DNA of 64,000 nucleotides from Eupeodes corollae (taxonomy: Eukaryota; Arthropoda; Insecta; Diptera; Syrphidae): assembly GCF_945859685.1 (NCBI RefSeq), contig NC_079147.1, positions 54,094,946-54,158,945 on the forward strand, written 5' to 3'. Position numbers and translations under genes: made by a program. The notes beneath the pieces are model-generated. The model had not been told where the DNA came from and ran no database searches. It was given only the letters and a program-made list of their open reading frames with translations. Positions 33,831-45,359 of this stretch are shown piece after piece (the stretch's first letter is position 1; each line of letters opens with the position of its first letter).

Positions 33831-34510
33831 AATAAGTACTAGATGAAAAACAAAGTAAGATGGCGGACCCTATAGTAAAATGTTTTAATTTTAGCTTTTG
33901 TGTCACAGACTCTTTAAAATAGTCACAACTCATTATAAACTCACGGGACCGCAGAGAAGTGGACATTTAAATGTCCCATTAACAAGACACAAGTTTAAAA
34001 ATAAAGAATAAGTTTGGACGTCAGCTCTTTTGTTTTCGTTTGAATTTTGTTTAAAACAGCTAAACATATGCAATAAAAAGACGTGTTTGCATTTGTAATT
34101 CACTATATTTAGTTGCATATTGTAATGCGCATTTCATTTTAAAACTACAAACAAATACAAAACACATTTTTTTAATTTTTATATATTTTTTTAACAATTG
34201 TAGTCCATCATTTCTTCGTTTCATTTTTGTTATTGGATACATGTTACAAACTGCACAGATGAGTTAATTTTACTATTTAAGTCTATCGCTGCATCACGTT
34301 CGGTTCACTCATATTAAAAACAAAACAAACCAATGCGATATAAAATCATTATATAATTCGCAATTTACTCTAAAATATTTGTAAACATTATAACATTCAA
34401 GTTTTGATTGATTACAAGGTACACGTAAGTATCTACTTTTACATAAATTAAAAATAAATAAATAAATAAATATGATGTTTGCTTAAATTAATTGATTTCA
34501 GTTTTATATT
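33831..34510. other. 3' flank of the Osiris gene
   Basis: AT-rich, no other gene seen. A TAAA microsatellite lies at about 34452-34472, right after the stop codon of the minus-strand gene. Confidence 0.4.
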
Positions 34511-34513
34511 AGC

Positions 34514-37500
34514 CTATAATGAGGGTGCTTTCAAATTTGTTGGTAAATCAACATTTGACGATCTACCCCAACCACCCCAAGCACCCCAACCACTGCCCCC
34601 CCAACCGCTGTGATGACCACCATGATGACCTCCATGATGACCACCATGATGATGATGATGATTATCATGACCTACAGAATGTGAATGGTATGGTGTGTAA
34701 ACAGGTTTGGCGATAATTTCATAAACAGCTGATTTACCCGGTGATGTAAAAGACTTCAATCCAATAACACTTGTCATTGTTAATGCCATTAAACCTGTCA
34801 TAAGAGCTTTACCAGCTATAAGTGCAATAGTTCCCATTCCCATGGCCAGTAAGGTTCCTGCAAATTATAACATTGTTTAATTAACTACGATATTAATAAA
34901 AAAATGTGTTCAATATTTAAGCTAACCTTTCATCATTAAACCAGTAGCAACTAGGGTCTCCATTCCACTTTTCTTGTAATATCTATCGGTTCGTCCATTT
35001 GTTACTGAAGTATCTTCTATTGATGGCTCATCCGATAGTAGCAATTTTAGTCGCAGCAAACGGGATTCAAGAAAGTTTTTAATTTTGTTCATAATAAAAA
35101 TATTCAAACGTTGGTCAGGATCGTTTGGAAAAGATCGGGCAATTTCTATAAGGAAAAGAAATTTTTAATAATTAAAAATAATTCTACAACTATTTTGTTG
35201 TTAACAATTCTTAAAATAAAATAATAACTTATTTTCTTTCTTCAATACATTTTTACTACGTACAAAACTACTGGGTCTTATCAAGCCCAATAAGTGTGTT
35301 GTCTAAACTAAGATTTGCAGTTTATTTCTTATTTATTTATTTTATTCATTAGCTAAAAAAGGAGGTATAGAATACATACAACAAAAAGTTGTACTTATTT
35401 TTAGAAGACAACGCTATTTCAATCATGAAGTGAAAACAAAAATAAAGCTTTTTTTAATAAAACCCCACTACAATTCATTCATAACTCCTTAGCCGCATAA
35501 AATAGGTTTCTTGACCAGCTCAAAATAGCTTAAGTTAATTTTTGAAAAAAAAAATCTCCTAGTTCTTCAGCTGTTGGTTTTCTACTGAAACCACTATTGC
35601 TAAAACCATTCGCAAATTTGAGTGGTAAACAATTCTTGCGTTAATATCTCAGCCAAGTGGTATCATAACATCCATTAAAAACAACGCTATATTGTTCTTA
35701 AGGGGCTGGTTTTATTTCTTCAAAAATTATGCAATCGTTACTGATACCGCTCCATTTAAACAGACTATATTCTTCCTGAAATTTAAGTCTGTTTTGAAAT
35801 CTGGTCCCAACAAGATATCCTCTACAAAGCACGTGAAACAATGGACTTCTCATGAAATCATTTTTGTGAACACTTAATTTCACTTGTTTGTTGCCACGGT
35901 AAACTGGCGTTATCAAGTTAGGCAAATTGATGTTTCGTATACTGTTTTTGTGAAAGCTTTTGATTGTATTCAGTATTCACTTTGGATAACGTTTGCGAAA
36001 GTTGCGAATGTTCGGTTTTAATCGCAATCTTATAAAATGGTTAAGTTTGTATTCGTCTCATATAAAACAAGTAGTTCACATTCATGGATTCTTCTCAAAG
36101 TCAATAAGTGTGTTTTAAGAGCTACCATAAGGTAGGCACTTAAGGCCACACTTCTTAATAATATTTTATTATGATAAACATTGTCAATGTTTGTTGTGAG
36201 CAAATTAAGTTAAATTGTTGTCAGATGTATGCTCAGTTTTACATTGTTGCCTCCTGCAACAAGATATTCAAAGTTTCTTGAATTGGTGTGAATATAATCA
36301 CCTTCAGTTATATTTGGCGAACAATAAAATTCTCAATGCTTCAGAGTCATTCTTACAAATAAATTTTTAAAAAATATTTTTTAATGAATTATTCCTTGGA
36401 GTTGAAACTACCAAAGATATTGGAGTTCTCTCTAATACGATATTTATGTCTTAGGTTTTCACTTTTTAGAATATTGAAGCGTTGGTTGGTCGCCTTATTA
36501 TGGAAACACTATCTCAAGAATTGAAAGGATACAGAAAAGATTTTCGTTTTTTGCTTTAAGAAAACTTGACTGGTCGGAAAAATTGTCTAACTATCTTTCT
36601 TGATGTGCTCTTAATGATTTTAAAACACTTAATTGTCATAGAAAAATGCTATGTTTATTATTTTATAAAAGACATTTATTTATTTTAAGCTTATTTATTT
36701 TCCCAAAAGATATTGAGAAACCGTGCAGAAATATTTTATGTGCCCTCACATAGAAAACATATGACGAATTACATATTTAAAATATTTTAAAAAAAATATT
36801 TACAATTGTAATATGTGATTTGTAATATACGAGAGATATTGCTAAACTGGAACAGTATTTAAAATTAAAAGTTTACGTTCAAATACATGCGTTTTATTTT
36901 ACATAATAGAATTTAAAAATCAGAAATAAAAACAATGACATTTCTGATCATCAAATGCTATTGAAGCAGTATAAGATCTTGTGAAGAAAATTATTGAAAT
37001 CGGTCCGTTAGTTCCTGAAACAACCTTAAAACATATATGGAGCAAAACAAAAATATTGTTTTCATATTGGAAGAAGGTAAATAAGGAAAAAAGTGTTAAC
37101 GAAAATTTAAAAAAAAAAATCTGTAGGTTTGTTTTTGAGAAAATTTGAATATTTGATTTAGGACTAACAAATTTATTTTTTTTTTTGTCTTAAAAAACAA
37201 ATGAAAAAAAGCCTAACGTGAATAAATGGGCCTATTAATTGAAATTTCCAACTGTTGGTGGGACCTGTTCTCTTATAAGAACAAAAATCGTTTAAAATTA
37301 GGGAAATCAAACTTTAAGCTTATTTATTTGCTAAAATGACTTTCAAATTCAACTTAGGCTTCCAAAAATTTTCGAAATCCACTTCAAATTTTGTATCTAA
37401 CACATAATGTTGTTGTTAACAAAAATGTTCTTATTAAAATTCTAAACAAATTTGGTAAGTTTTGTTTTTAATTTTCATTACATTTTCCCTAATAAATGTA

Positions 37501-39248
37501 ATCAAGTTTAAAGCAGCATCCACATGAGCGCGACCAACGAACGCCGAATGACTAACAAAATAAGAGTTTATATACGTTTGGAGACATATTTCCACACAAA
37601 TTTTTAACAAAACGATAGCAATATAGTTTCTATTTGAGTTATGATCCATACTTTTACTTTTCAATATCACATATTAATAAATTAAAGAAAACAAATTTAT
37701 TCGTCGCGAAAAAAATTGAAGTTAATACGAACTGTCAAACTTTATTCGTGTTCCACATCATCCACACTTCCAATAAATTAAATAATCGCTCGTACTTAAC
37801 CTAGAAAAATCATTCTTGTTATATGGTTTCGGTGGTCAAAGTCAAATTTTATTCGCGACGAATTAAAAACTCTCATGTGAAAGAAATGTCAAAATCGACG
37901 AATATTCGTTCATTCGTTGGTCGTGCTCATGTGAATAATGCTTAAGGGATGCTTGATATTAATTTTTCATGAACAAGCGTTTCTATTAATTGAAACAATT
38001 ATTGTTCGATTTATTACAAAATTTGCAGGAATTTTGAAATAACAAGAATCATAGTACCCGTGGCGTGATGGTTAGTGACTGTCATGCTAGGGGTCTTGCG
38101 TTGAATCCCTGTCCTTAAGTTTTTTCACGCTTACTGCCTCTTCCGACGCAGAAAAGTGCTTTCTCAAATCAGCCGTTCGGATTCGGCTTAAAACTGAAGG
38201 TCCTCTTTATCCCTGACATAAGAAGATTTTAGAAGATTCATTAAAGCTATTACATACCAATACATTTTTATTGGAGTGAAATCCAAGTTATATTGGGAGA
38301 TAACGACTGATAATTTTTTACAGAGGAAGTGAACTAGAAATAGTTATAAAAAGGCGAGTTTCTGAAAAGGGCGTTTGTCAGTTGATGCTCCATAACGCTA
38401 ATGTGTACCTTAGATGAAAGCGTTAACTTAGATGACTAGTTATAATTTCCTATTTATTTTGATAACATATAAGAACCATGGGGCAAGAATTGCATTCGTA
38501 AAAATTAAAAATAGAGATTTAAATCAAATTGAAATGGCAGAAAAGTCGAAAAAAGTTTAACCAGCGTCAGTCTGTTTATCTGTTGAAATGTCTTTGTCCA
38601 TGCAGGCTTAATCAATGTGTAAATTGAAATTTAGTCTAAATTTTTTTTTATGCTTTAAAGTCCAGAAATAACAGTTAATTATTGTTTTTTTTTTCGTAAA
38701 TTTGCTTTTTTGAACTTGGTTTCTTTTTAAAAGAAAATTGTTTATATATTGATTTGAATATCTTTTTCTGTATTCTTCCTCATATTGTCTTTAAAAAAAA
38801 TTTGACGTTAGGAATTCGACCACATTTTTGTACGAAATTAAATGTAAAACGTGTAGTTTACAATTAAAAAATTACTGAATACCAAACTTAAGTAAAATTA
38901 TATTTAACATATATAAAACTTATAAATTCCGTTATTTTCAAATAGTACAAAATGTTTTTGTTGTGTATTTATCACTTTACCAGCAATCAATTCGTTATTT
39001 TTCGGTATTGTAACATTTGTATCCCTTATTATACTTAATCCCGGCATAATATTTATTTCATTTCGTTCTGTTAATTTTTCAAGAACTTTTAAAAATTCCA
39101 ATTTCAAACATGTTGAACTTAATTCCTTTTCACAATTTTCAATTGACTTTTTCATATCCAATTTGTTTTCATCACTTGCTGTCAGTCCATTTAATAATAC
39201 CCCGAGTAACACAACACAAAATAATAAAAGTCCTTTTGAAATGCTCAT
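34514..39248 (-). CDS. Osiris-family protein (DUF1676), three exons, 276 aa
   Basis: Osiris proteins are insect-specific secretory or endosomal membrane-associated proteins of cuticle-forming cells. Exons: 39248-38981, 35145-34927 and 34857-34514. All junctions are GT-AG (donors CTG|GTAAAG and AAAG|GTTAGC; acceptors TTATAG and TTGCAG), phases match and the sum is 831 nt. Exon 1 gives a signal peptide (residues 1-24, MSISKGLLLFCVVLLGVLL) and the two-Cys region (Cys39, Cys47). Exon 2 holds the conserved FPNDPDQRLN...KIKNFLESRLLRLKL stretch. Exon 3 opens with the hydrophobic segment (164-199, GMGTIALIAGKALMTGLMAL), then AVYEIIAKP, and ends in a His/Gly-rich tail (226-245) and a Gly/Trp-rich stretch. 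The start is the ATG that fits the signal peptide; an upstream in-frame ATG would bury it. Which Osiris paralogue is not clear. It is the only confident host gene here. Confidence 0.88.
36390..36780 (+). pseudogene. Jockey-type LINE RT fragment in Osiris intron 1
   Basis: Broken frames read TKDIGVLSNTIFM (the KDIGVxxD landmark of Jockey-like LINEs), then ISRIERIQKRFSFFALRKLD and ALNDFKTLNCHRKMLCLLF, the usual C-terminal block (IQKRFLRFALRRL... type). Several stops. It sits in sense opposite to the host gene. Confidence 0.65.
37511..37943. mobile_element. MITE with ~36-bp terminal inverted repeats in Osiris intron 1
   Basis: Left arm 37511-37549 (core CACATGAGCGCGACCAACGA) and right arm 37904-37943 (reverse complement core CACATGAGCACGACCAACGA), about 30 of 36 bases identical. 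The interior (~355 bp) is non-coding and also contains opposed TTCGTCGCGAA / TTCGCGACGAA strings. The target duplication is unclear (TAA-like on both sides), so the superfamily is not assigned. Confidence 0.75.
38053..38217 (+). repeat. tRNA-derived SINE, copy 2 (truncated, deleted)
   Basis: Starts TAGTACCCGTGGCGTGATGG, B-box-like GCGTTGAATCCC, then the body string AAGTGCTTTCTCAAATCAGC and ATTCGGC. It is shorter than copy 1 and lacks the LINE-like 3' end. Lies inside Osiris intron 1. Confidence 0.75.
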
Positions 39249-39319
39249 TTTAAAACACTTAAAACTTTTTAGTGAACGACAAATTCTCTTGAAGACGAAA
39301 TAACAGAAGGAATGGTCCA

Positions 39320-39361
39320 ACCAGAACTAATGTCCAACTTTTAATGAAACCTCGATTTATA
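39320..39361 (-). promoter_or_regulatory. Candidate TATA promoter of the Osiris gene
   Basis: Minus-strand TATAAAT (39361-39355) with an initiator-like ACATTAGTT about 25-30 bases downstream (near 39330) gives a 5' UTR of roughly 80 nt before the ATG at 39248. Position and spacing fit a TATA-driven insect promoter; the start site is inferred. Confidence 0.5.
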
Positions 39362-39369
39362 CCTAAAAA

Positions 39370-40800
39370 ATCTACTTTAACTTATGTCCAACTCTTAAGA
39401 CTTCAAAGTAAAATATTTCATGTTTACTTGCTTCTAAAACTCGAGACTTAAATGAAAACTAAATCTAAATTGAATGAATAGAAATGACCAAACAAAAAAC
39501 AAAGTTAGATGTTACAACAATTACCTACACCACAAATTGCTACTGTTGAGACTTATTATAATGAAAACATACAAATGCGATAGTTCGCATCATTCATCCG
39601 TGATGAACTGGGACCCTGCAAAAAGACATTCAGAATCTTTTAGCTCTTTAAATTTAAATTTTCACCTGAGACTTTTGTCTTTAGTACAAAAATATACATA
39701 AGGCCGACTTTAAGTGGAAGCACTTTCCTTTGAAATGACGATTTACTTAAGGCAAAACAATGATTTGCCCCGCCCTCCACCTATGCCCGCCAGTCCTCTC
39801 GTCAATCCGATGGTCAACTGCAATTAGACGAAGAATATACAATTTGTTCTTTGACTGATTTTCGCTTGAGTAAACCGAGGGTAAGGTGACAAAACAACGA
39901 ACAAGAAAATAATAAAAAGCTGAATTATTTTATGACAAAGCTATAAATTAACCTCTCGTTAAAATAATGATATGAAAACATAAATAATAGAAAAAGATTC
40001 GCTGTGTGAAGTTGAGATCTTGGCTATAAATGGAAAATAATTTGGAGACAAGAAAACGTAATAGGCACGAATATCTAGACGAACATCTAAAGCCAGACAC
40101 TTTTAATAATTGGTCTGTCGATAATACCTTTCGCTTTCGATGCACGTGCTTCTTTAGAAAATGCTAAGTTTAGCTTTTGGCAACTATTTTTTGAATGTAT
40201 ATTTAAAATTGTGATGGCGTAAGACTTTAAGGGAGAGTGTTTCTATATACTGACTCACAGCAATTAGAATGTCACTTTCCTCAGATTGTTTTAGACAATT
40301 ATCATTGAAAGCTGATTTTTATAGCCTCCTGCCTTATCGACTACTAAAGTGTCATAGGTCCAGGTTACCATACAAATGGAAATAGCAAAAAGTCCGGCAT
40401 TACTGAAAATGATGTAAGCATCGAAGCTTTTGAAAGAAGTCAGTGATGTCGGTAGTGTTGACGAAAATAAGAGTTTATCCCTCCCTTGTTCATTTTTGAA
40501 ATAAACCATTCAATCTTACAAAATAGGACCGAACCGCAACGTCACATCTTCTAAGATTGAGTTTTTGAAAGGAAGAACCCCAGTGATGAGGTTTATGCCT
40601 GTGCTCACTAGTCGCAAGGTCTTTGTGTCAATTTGGCTACTATCCTTTTCCATCGTAAATGAGATACCTTCCTTATTTATTTTTTTTTTTTTTAAGACGA
40701 GAGTTGTTTTTTTTTGACAGCTTTCACTTTCATTTATGTTGTGTTTGTCATTTCAAAATCAATAGACTTACTTCTTATAAACTTTTGAAAACTGTGCAAA
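39370..40800. other. Upstream flank of Osiris, no second gene supported
   Basis: Short open frames only (for example 40291-40509 on the minus strand) without recognisable domains. Confidence 0.35.
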
Positions 40801-40806
40801 CTTTTT

Positions 40807-42940
40807 TTTTATGATTAAATGACACTCAAGGGGCTATAAACCCTAAACATGTTTAAAGTTAAAACACAGTGCGAGCCTTAGGAAAATAGGGAAGGATTTA
40901 AAAGAAGGAAAACACAGATTTCGGTAAAACATTCCACATTCTCGATGTGCAGTTTAGAAAGGAATCTCTATACTTGACAGTACGTCCGAAATTGAGCTCA
41001 AGGTCAAACTGTTCCATTGAACACTGTTTATAAAAATATCGGTAAAACAACTAAAGGGGAATAAAACATTGCGGCGGTGTCCGAGTGACGTAATTGTTTT
41101 GGTTATAGTTTTATCGCCTATCATTTTCAAAGCTCTTTTTTGGACCCTGTCCAAAATACTTATACTCGTTTTAGGGTCACCTGCCCAAATATGCTAGTTA
41201 TATTCAAGTTTTGGATGAATGAAGGCTTAATAAATTACAGCCAGATCAGAAGAGGTGAAAAATGTCTTGCACCGTTGGAGAAATCCTAAGCACCCAGCAG
41301 CATTTTTTGCAATGTCGAATATGTGATCATTCCATAAGAAGTGATCTGTGATATTCATACCGAGTACTGAAAGTTGATTAGTTTCCTGGATGCAAGTGCC
41401 GCTCATGGATAGCGGCATCGGGGGTTGGTTACGCTTTAACGACAGGAGACAGCATTGAGTTTTCGGTTTTTGATTCACCATTGTACAATGCTGTCGAAAT
41501 CAGAATTTAATGAGCTTATCATACGCTGCCATTGAAATTCCACATTCGAAGGACAAGGATGAGAATCTAAAAACGAATTTGAAAAGCTGAGGGTACTGTC
41601 ATCAGCGAAATAATTAAGTGGGTTAAAAGTTTCAGACAAAAGATCATTTATAAAAATAAGGAAGAGCGTCGGAGACAAAACGGAGCCCTGGGGCACAACC
41701 AGCGTTTATTTTGTGAATATCCGATTTGAACAAGTCCAACACTACTTGAATTGAACGGTCCGAAAGGTAATTTCTAACCCAACGAAGAACGGATTCTTCT
41801 ATACCAAAAGCACGGATTTTCGATAAGAGAGCTTGGTGCCAAACTCTTTCAAATGCTTTTGAAATATCAAGTGCAATAATCTTACTTTCTCCAAAACGAT
41901 GTAAAGATTTGTTCCACTGTTCGGTGAGATAAACCATGAGATCACCAGTGGACTTATTGCTACAAAAGCCATACTGCCGGTCATTAAGAAGCTTTCCTTT
42001 TTCAAGATATTTCTTAAGCTGATAATTAATCATCCTTTTCATGACCTTAGAAAGAAGGGACGAAAGTGCAATTGGACGATAGTTAGAGGAGTAGGATGAT
42101 TCGCCTTTTTTAGGGACAGGCTGTACAAATGCTGTTTTTCATCCGTTTGGAAAGAGACCTGTAGAGTAGGAAAGATGGAAAAGCTTACGCAGTGGTTTTG
42201 CACACCTCTTTGAACAATAGGGGGAATACTATCATGGCCAGCGGATGTGTGTATATCAAGGTCTCTCAGTACTCTTGCAACTGCACGAGTGCGAAAGAAG
42301 ATTCGTCTCATAGAATCGTTTACGGTCTCAAGAACAGGAGGACTCATGACACTTTCCGGTAGGGTCGAATTAACAGCAAATTGTGCTGCAAGCAAATTTG
42401 CTTTATCGATCGTGCTTACATAATGAGCGTCATTGTGGAGGAGTGTTGGAACTGAGGTCGAAGTGGTGTTTCGTTGTTTTTTTACAAATTACCAGAAAAG
42501 TTTACTACCTTTAGGACATTTTAGTATTTTTTGCCTTAATTACTGGTCATTCAAAAAATATGGTTCTTCAAATATGGTCGTTACAGGTTTTACTAGCTTG
42601 TTTGAACTTATTCCGGTTTTATAAATCCAGAAACTTAAATCTCTGATACTAATTACTTTTTTCTCATTTCACAAAGAAATAAATTTGTAATCATATCTGC
42701 GCTGGAATTCACGTCACAGTCGAGGAAGCATAGTGACCACTTAAAGCTCCTGTTGAATTCATTGAGACCGTCTCATAAGAGTTTTTTCTTTAACTGGGTT
42801 TTTTACACATGAGAAATCTGCAGACACGGTACAATGTGCGAAGATAAGGAGAATTGGGTATATTGAAATCGCCCTAAATGACGATTTCAGTGTTAGAATA
42901 ATAGGCAACAACTATTTGGATGGAGTCGGACAGACCATCA
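40807..42940 (-). mobile_element. Jockey/CR1-type LINE, 5'-truncated, degenerate
   Basis: Minus-strand LINE running from an endonuclease remnant (VVAYYSNTEIVI and GDFNIPNSPYL near 42850-42900) through the pre-RT linker, RT and C-terminal region to an A-rich 3' end (run of A on the minus strand at 40807-40815). Stops and frameshifts separate the blocks, so it is dead. Confidence 0.75.
40954..42395 (-). pseudogene. LINE reverse transcriptase pseudogene
   Basis: In order: 42395-42039 with RAVARVLRDLDIHTSAGHDS; 42042-41644 with LLNDRQYGFCSNKSTGDLMV, IIALDISKAFERVWHQALLS (motif A) and YLSDRSIQVVLD; 41696-41475 with MPQGSVLSPTLFLIFINDLL (motif B) and NYFADDSTLSFS (motif C, FADD); 41481-41227 with NQLSVLGMNITDHFLWNDHI and AGCLGFLQRCKTFF; and 41154-40954 with MDRVQKRALKMIGD and SLGHRRNVLFPFSCF. 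At the motif A-B junction 'NAGCAPGLRF' replaces NAGVPQGSVL in one frame, which shows the frameshift near 41690. A single LINE split into at least four frames. Confidence 0.78.
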
Positions 42941-42944
42941 AATT

Positions 42945-43190
42945 CGTTAAAAAATTAATTTCTGCCCAGATTTTTGGATCAGTGACTTGAAATTTATAAA
43001 AAAAGGTTTTAAGCCCATTTGCATTTGGAGCGTTCTTTTTTTTACACTTAAAACAAGAGGAGTCCCCATAAAGGCTTTTTGGTCGAAAATCGAAAATTCG
43101 TATTTTCTCAAATCGAACATATAGATTGTTCCTAAATTTTCGCGAAGTTTTTTTTCTTAACTTGCAACAATAAAACATATTTTTGTATTG
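42945..43190 (+). repeat. Repeat S, copy 1
   Basis: Shares with 56480-56790 the strings TTTTTTGGTCRAAAA, ATTTTCTCAAATCGAACATATAGATT and AAAACATATTTTTGTATTG. Non-coding, short, adjacent to repeat R here. Confidence 0.5.
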
Positions 43191-43995
43191 CTCGACGTTC
43201 GTACGTCCGTGCGTTCGCGACTCAATTATCTTTTCAAAAGTTTGAGATTTTCATTTCCAGCTAATTTTTTCTTATAAGAATTATTGTTTTCAATTCATTC
43301 TGAACTTATTTTTTGCAAAATCGAATTGACAGTTTGTTTTACAAAAAATATAAAGCTAAACAAAAAATTAACAAAAGTTGGTAAACATTGATTTTCGGCT
43401 CGAATAACTTTTCAAAACTTTAAGATATTTGATTTACACTACTTTTATCTTTTAAAAAATATTGTTTTGAGAAAATTCTAATTGACAGTTTTTTTTACAA
43501 AAAAGAAAAACCAACAAAGAAAATAATACTAAAGCTTGGTAAAAATTTACTTTTGACTTAAATAGATTTTCAAAAATTAAAAAAATATCTTCAAAATTTT
43601 TTATTTCATAGAAAATATTGTTGTAGATATTCAGTTAATTTTTTTATAAAAATTAATAGGTCCGTTTTTTCCTAAAAAAAACAGTACGCAAATTTTGGTA
43701 AAAATTGATGTTCAGTTTTTGATATCTCTTAAATTAATTTCATTCATCGAATTTGTAAAAATTTAGGAAATGCTACTTGAATTCTTAAAAATTACTTTTC
43801 GACTAAATATCTATCTAACAAAACTAGATTTTCAAACTAAACTAATTCTTTATATGAAAAATATTCTTAGTAGTTTTAATTTTTTTAAGAATAATTCAAG
43901 TAACAACTTTTTTGACCCAACCCTACAAACTTTTAAGCAAGACAAATAGAATCATGGGATGGGAAGTTATCAGTGATGTGGATCGCATCCAAGCC
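43191..43995 (-). repeat. Repeat R, copy 5
   Basis: Minus-strand copy: palindromic ACGTTCGTACGTCCGTGCG at its left, then several ~175-bp units (TTGTTTTCAATTCATTCTGA; GAATTGACAGTTTGTTTTAC), ending GATGGGAAGTTATCAGTGATG and GGATCGCATCCAAGCCTCC near 43960-44000. The terminal block beyond the CGTACG region is missing. Confidence 0.7.
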
Positions 43996-44464
43996 TCCTT
44001 TTTTTATTTTTTCATTTTTTTAAATATTCACTTTCTTTAATTTTGTTATCTCAGAAAAGCTTCAATTTTTTTTAAGGAAATTTTAATGTAAAATGTATAT
44101 ATAAGCACTAATAACTGCAAACGAAAAGTATTTTTGTGACAAACTTTGAAAACTTATACACAAAAAGTTAATTAAAAAAAAAACACTCTTACAATTTTCA
44201 AAAAAATAATATTAATAAATGAAGGTTGTTTTTAAACAAATGCAGATGCATTTTTTAATTTTAAAATATAAGGAGTATTTTTAAACCAACACTTTGGATA
44301 CATGAGAAATTTTTGTAACTCAAACATTTTATTTTCATTCGAATGGAAAATAAATTTGTACCAACTCTTTGTAAGTTGTTTTTTTTTGTAAAAAAACATA
44401 TGTTTGATTTTCTTCAAAATTTTACCATAAAATAATTTTATAACGAAATAAATTAATTATTAAA

Positions 44465-44690
44465 ATTCTCAATTTTTTTTTAAAGTCCTGCATCTTTCTG
44501 TATCTGTATGACAACACATATTTACAGTGAATATGAGATCGGACGTACAAACTTACGAACACACACGCTCGTTTACTGCTTTCTAAAAATCATGAAGCAT
44601 CCAGAAATGTCAACATTTTCAATTAGACAAATCGGGCCAATTACAATAACTTCTTATTGGAAATTAAAAAAACATTTGTTCCAAAACTTA
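44465..44690 (+). repeat. Repeat R, 3'-block copy 6
   Basis: CCTGCATCTTTCTGTATCTG, a decayed CGTAC region (GGACGTACAAACTTACGAAC), TCAATTAGACAAATCGGGCC and the terminal TAACTTCTTATTGGAAATTA. Confidence 0.65.
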
Positions 44691-44722
44691 TTTTTGATGC
44701 TACAGGTTTCTTTCAAAAACAT

Positions 44723-45032
44723 CAAATCAAATGGGGTGGCGCAATAGTCCGTAGTGAACCAGGGCCTAGTGACTTACAACTCTCAACCACTCCTGTGTGC
44801 GAGTACTGTTGTCAGGAATGGAAGGGACCTACAATTTAAGGCCGAATCCGAACGGCTAATTTGAGAAAGCACTTTTTCATGACAAGAATTACTCTTGAAG
44901 GATTTGTCAATTCCTCGCAAGAGGCAGTACCCGCGAAAATTATTTTTTTTTAATTAAGGTGGCACAGGCAGGGATTGAACCCAAGACCCCTTGCGACAGT
45001 CCAACGCACTAACCATCATGCCACGGGTACTA
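44723..45032 (-). repeat. tRNA-derived SINE, full-length copy 3
   Basis: A 310-bp minus-strand copy with a 13-bp target duplication CTTTCAAAAACAT (44710-44722 and 45033-45045). The head on the minus strand is GTACCCGTGGCATGATGG with B-box-like GGTTCAATCCC. The 3' end GGTTCACTACGGACTATTG aligns with the TAAG-LINE 3' end (26 of 32 bases over the shared block), followed by a short ATTTG tail. Confidence 0.85.
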
Positions 45033-45118
45033 CTTTCAAAAACATACTTTATAAAAATATTAATTTGAAAAACAAGTCAAATCTCAGAATAAAAAAATTC
45101 GGGTTTATTATTTAAAGT

Positions 45119-45352
45119 TTAAACAGCCTTAAGACAATAAGCCAGCCAGTACTTCTTGTCTGTGGGGCAATCAATTGTGTAAATTTTCATCTTGCACGCA
45201 TTTTTTATAGTCTTTAAGAATTTTGTTCTCCTTAAATCATCTCCATAGTGATTAATTTTAATTTCCTCCGAGATAAGTCCATAACAAAAACATAATATCA
45301 CTTCTTTTTCTTTATTATTCTTCATTCTCTTCCATAAGTAACTAAGATACAA
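45119..45352 (-). other. Small open frame with three or four spaced cysteines
   Basis: About 77 codons ending at 45119. The end reads NACKMKIYTIDCPTDKKYWL and AYCLKAV. C-x8-C spacing and position recall the last cysteines of insect odorant-binding proteins, but the C-x3-C pair is not there, no upstream exon or signal peptide was found, and chance is possible. Function not assigned. Confidence 0.2.
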
Positions 45353-45359
45353 AAAGGTT

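Noticed and set aside
35698..35925. 75-codon minus-strand frame inside Osiris intron 1
   Set aside because: No domain recognised and no splice sites linking it to the gene; splicing from 38981 to 35145 already gives an uninterrupted phase.
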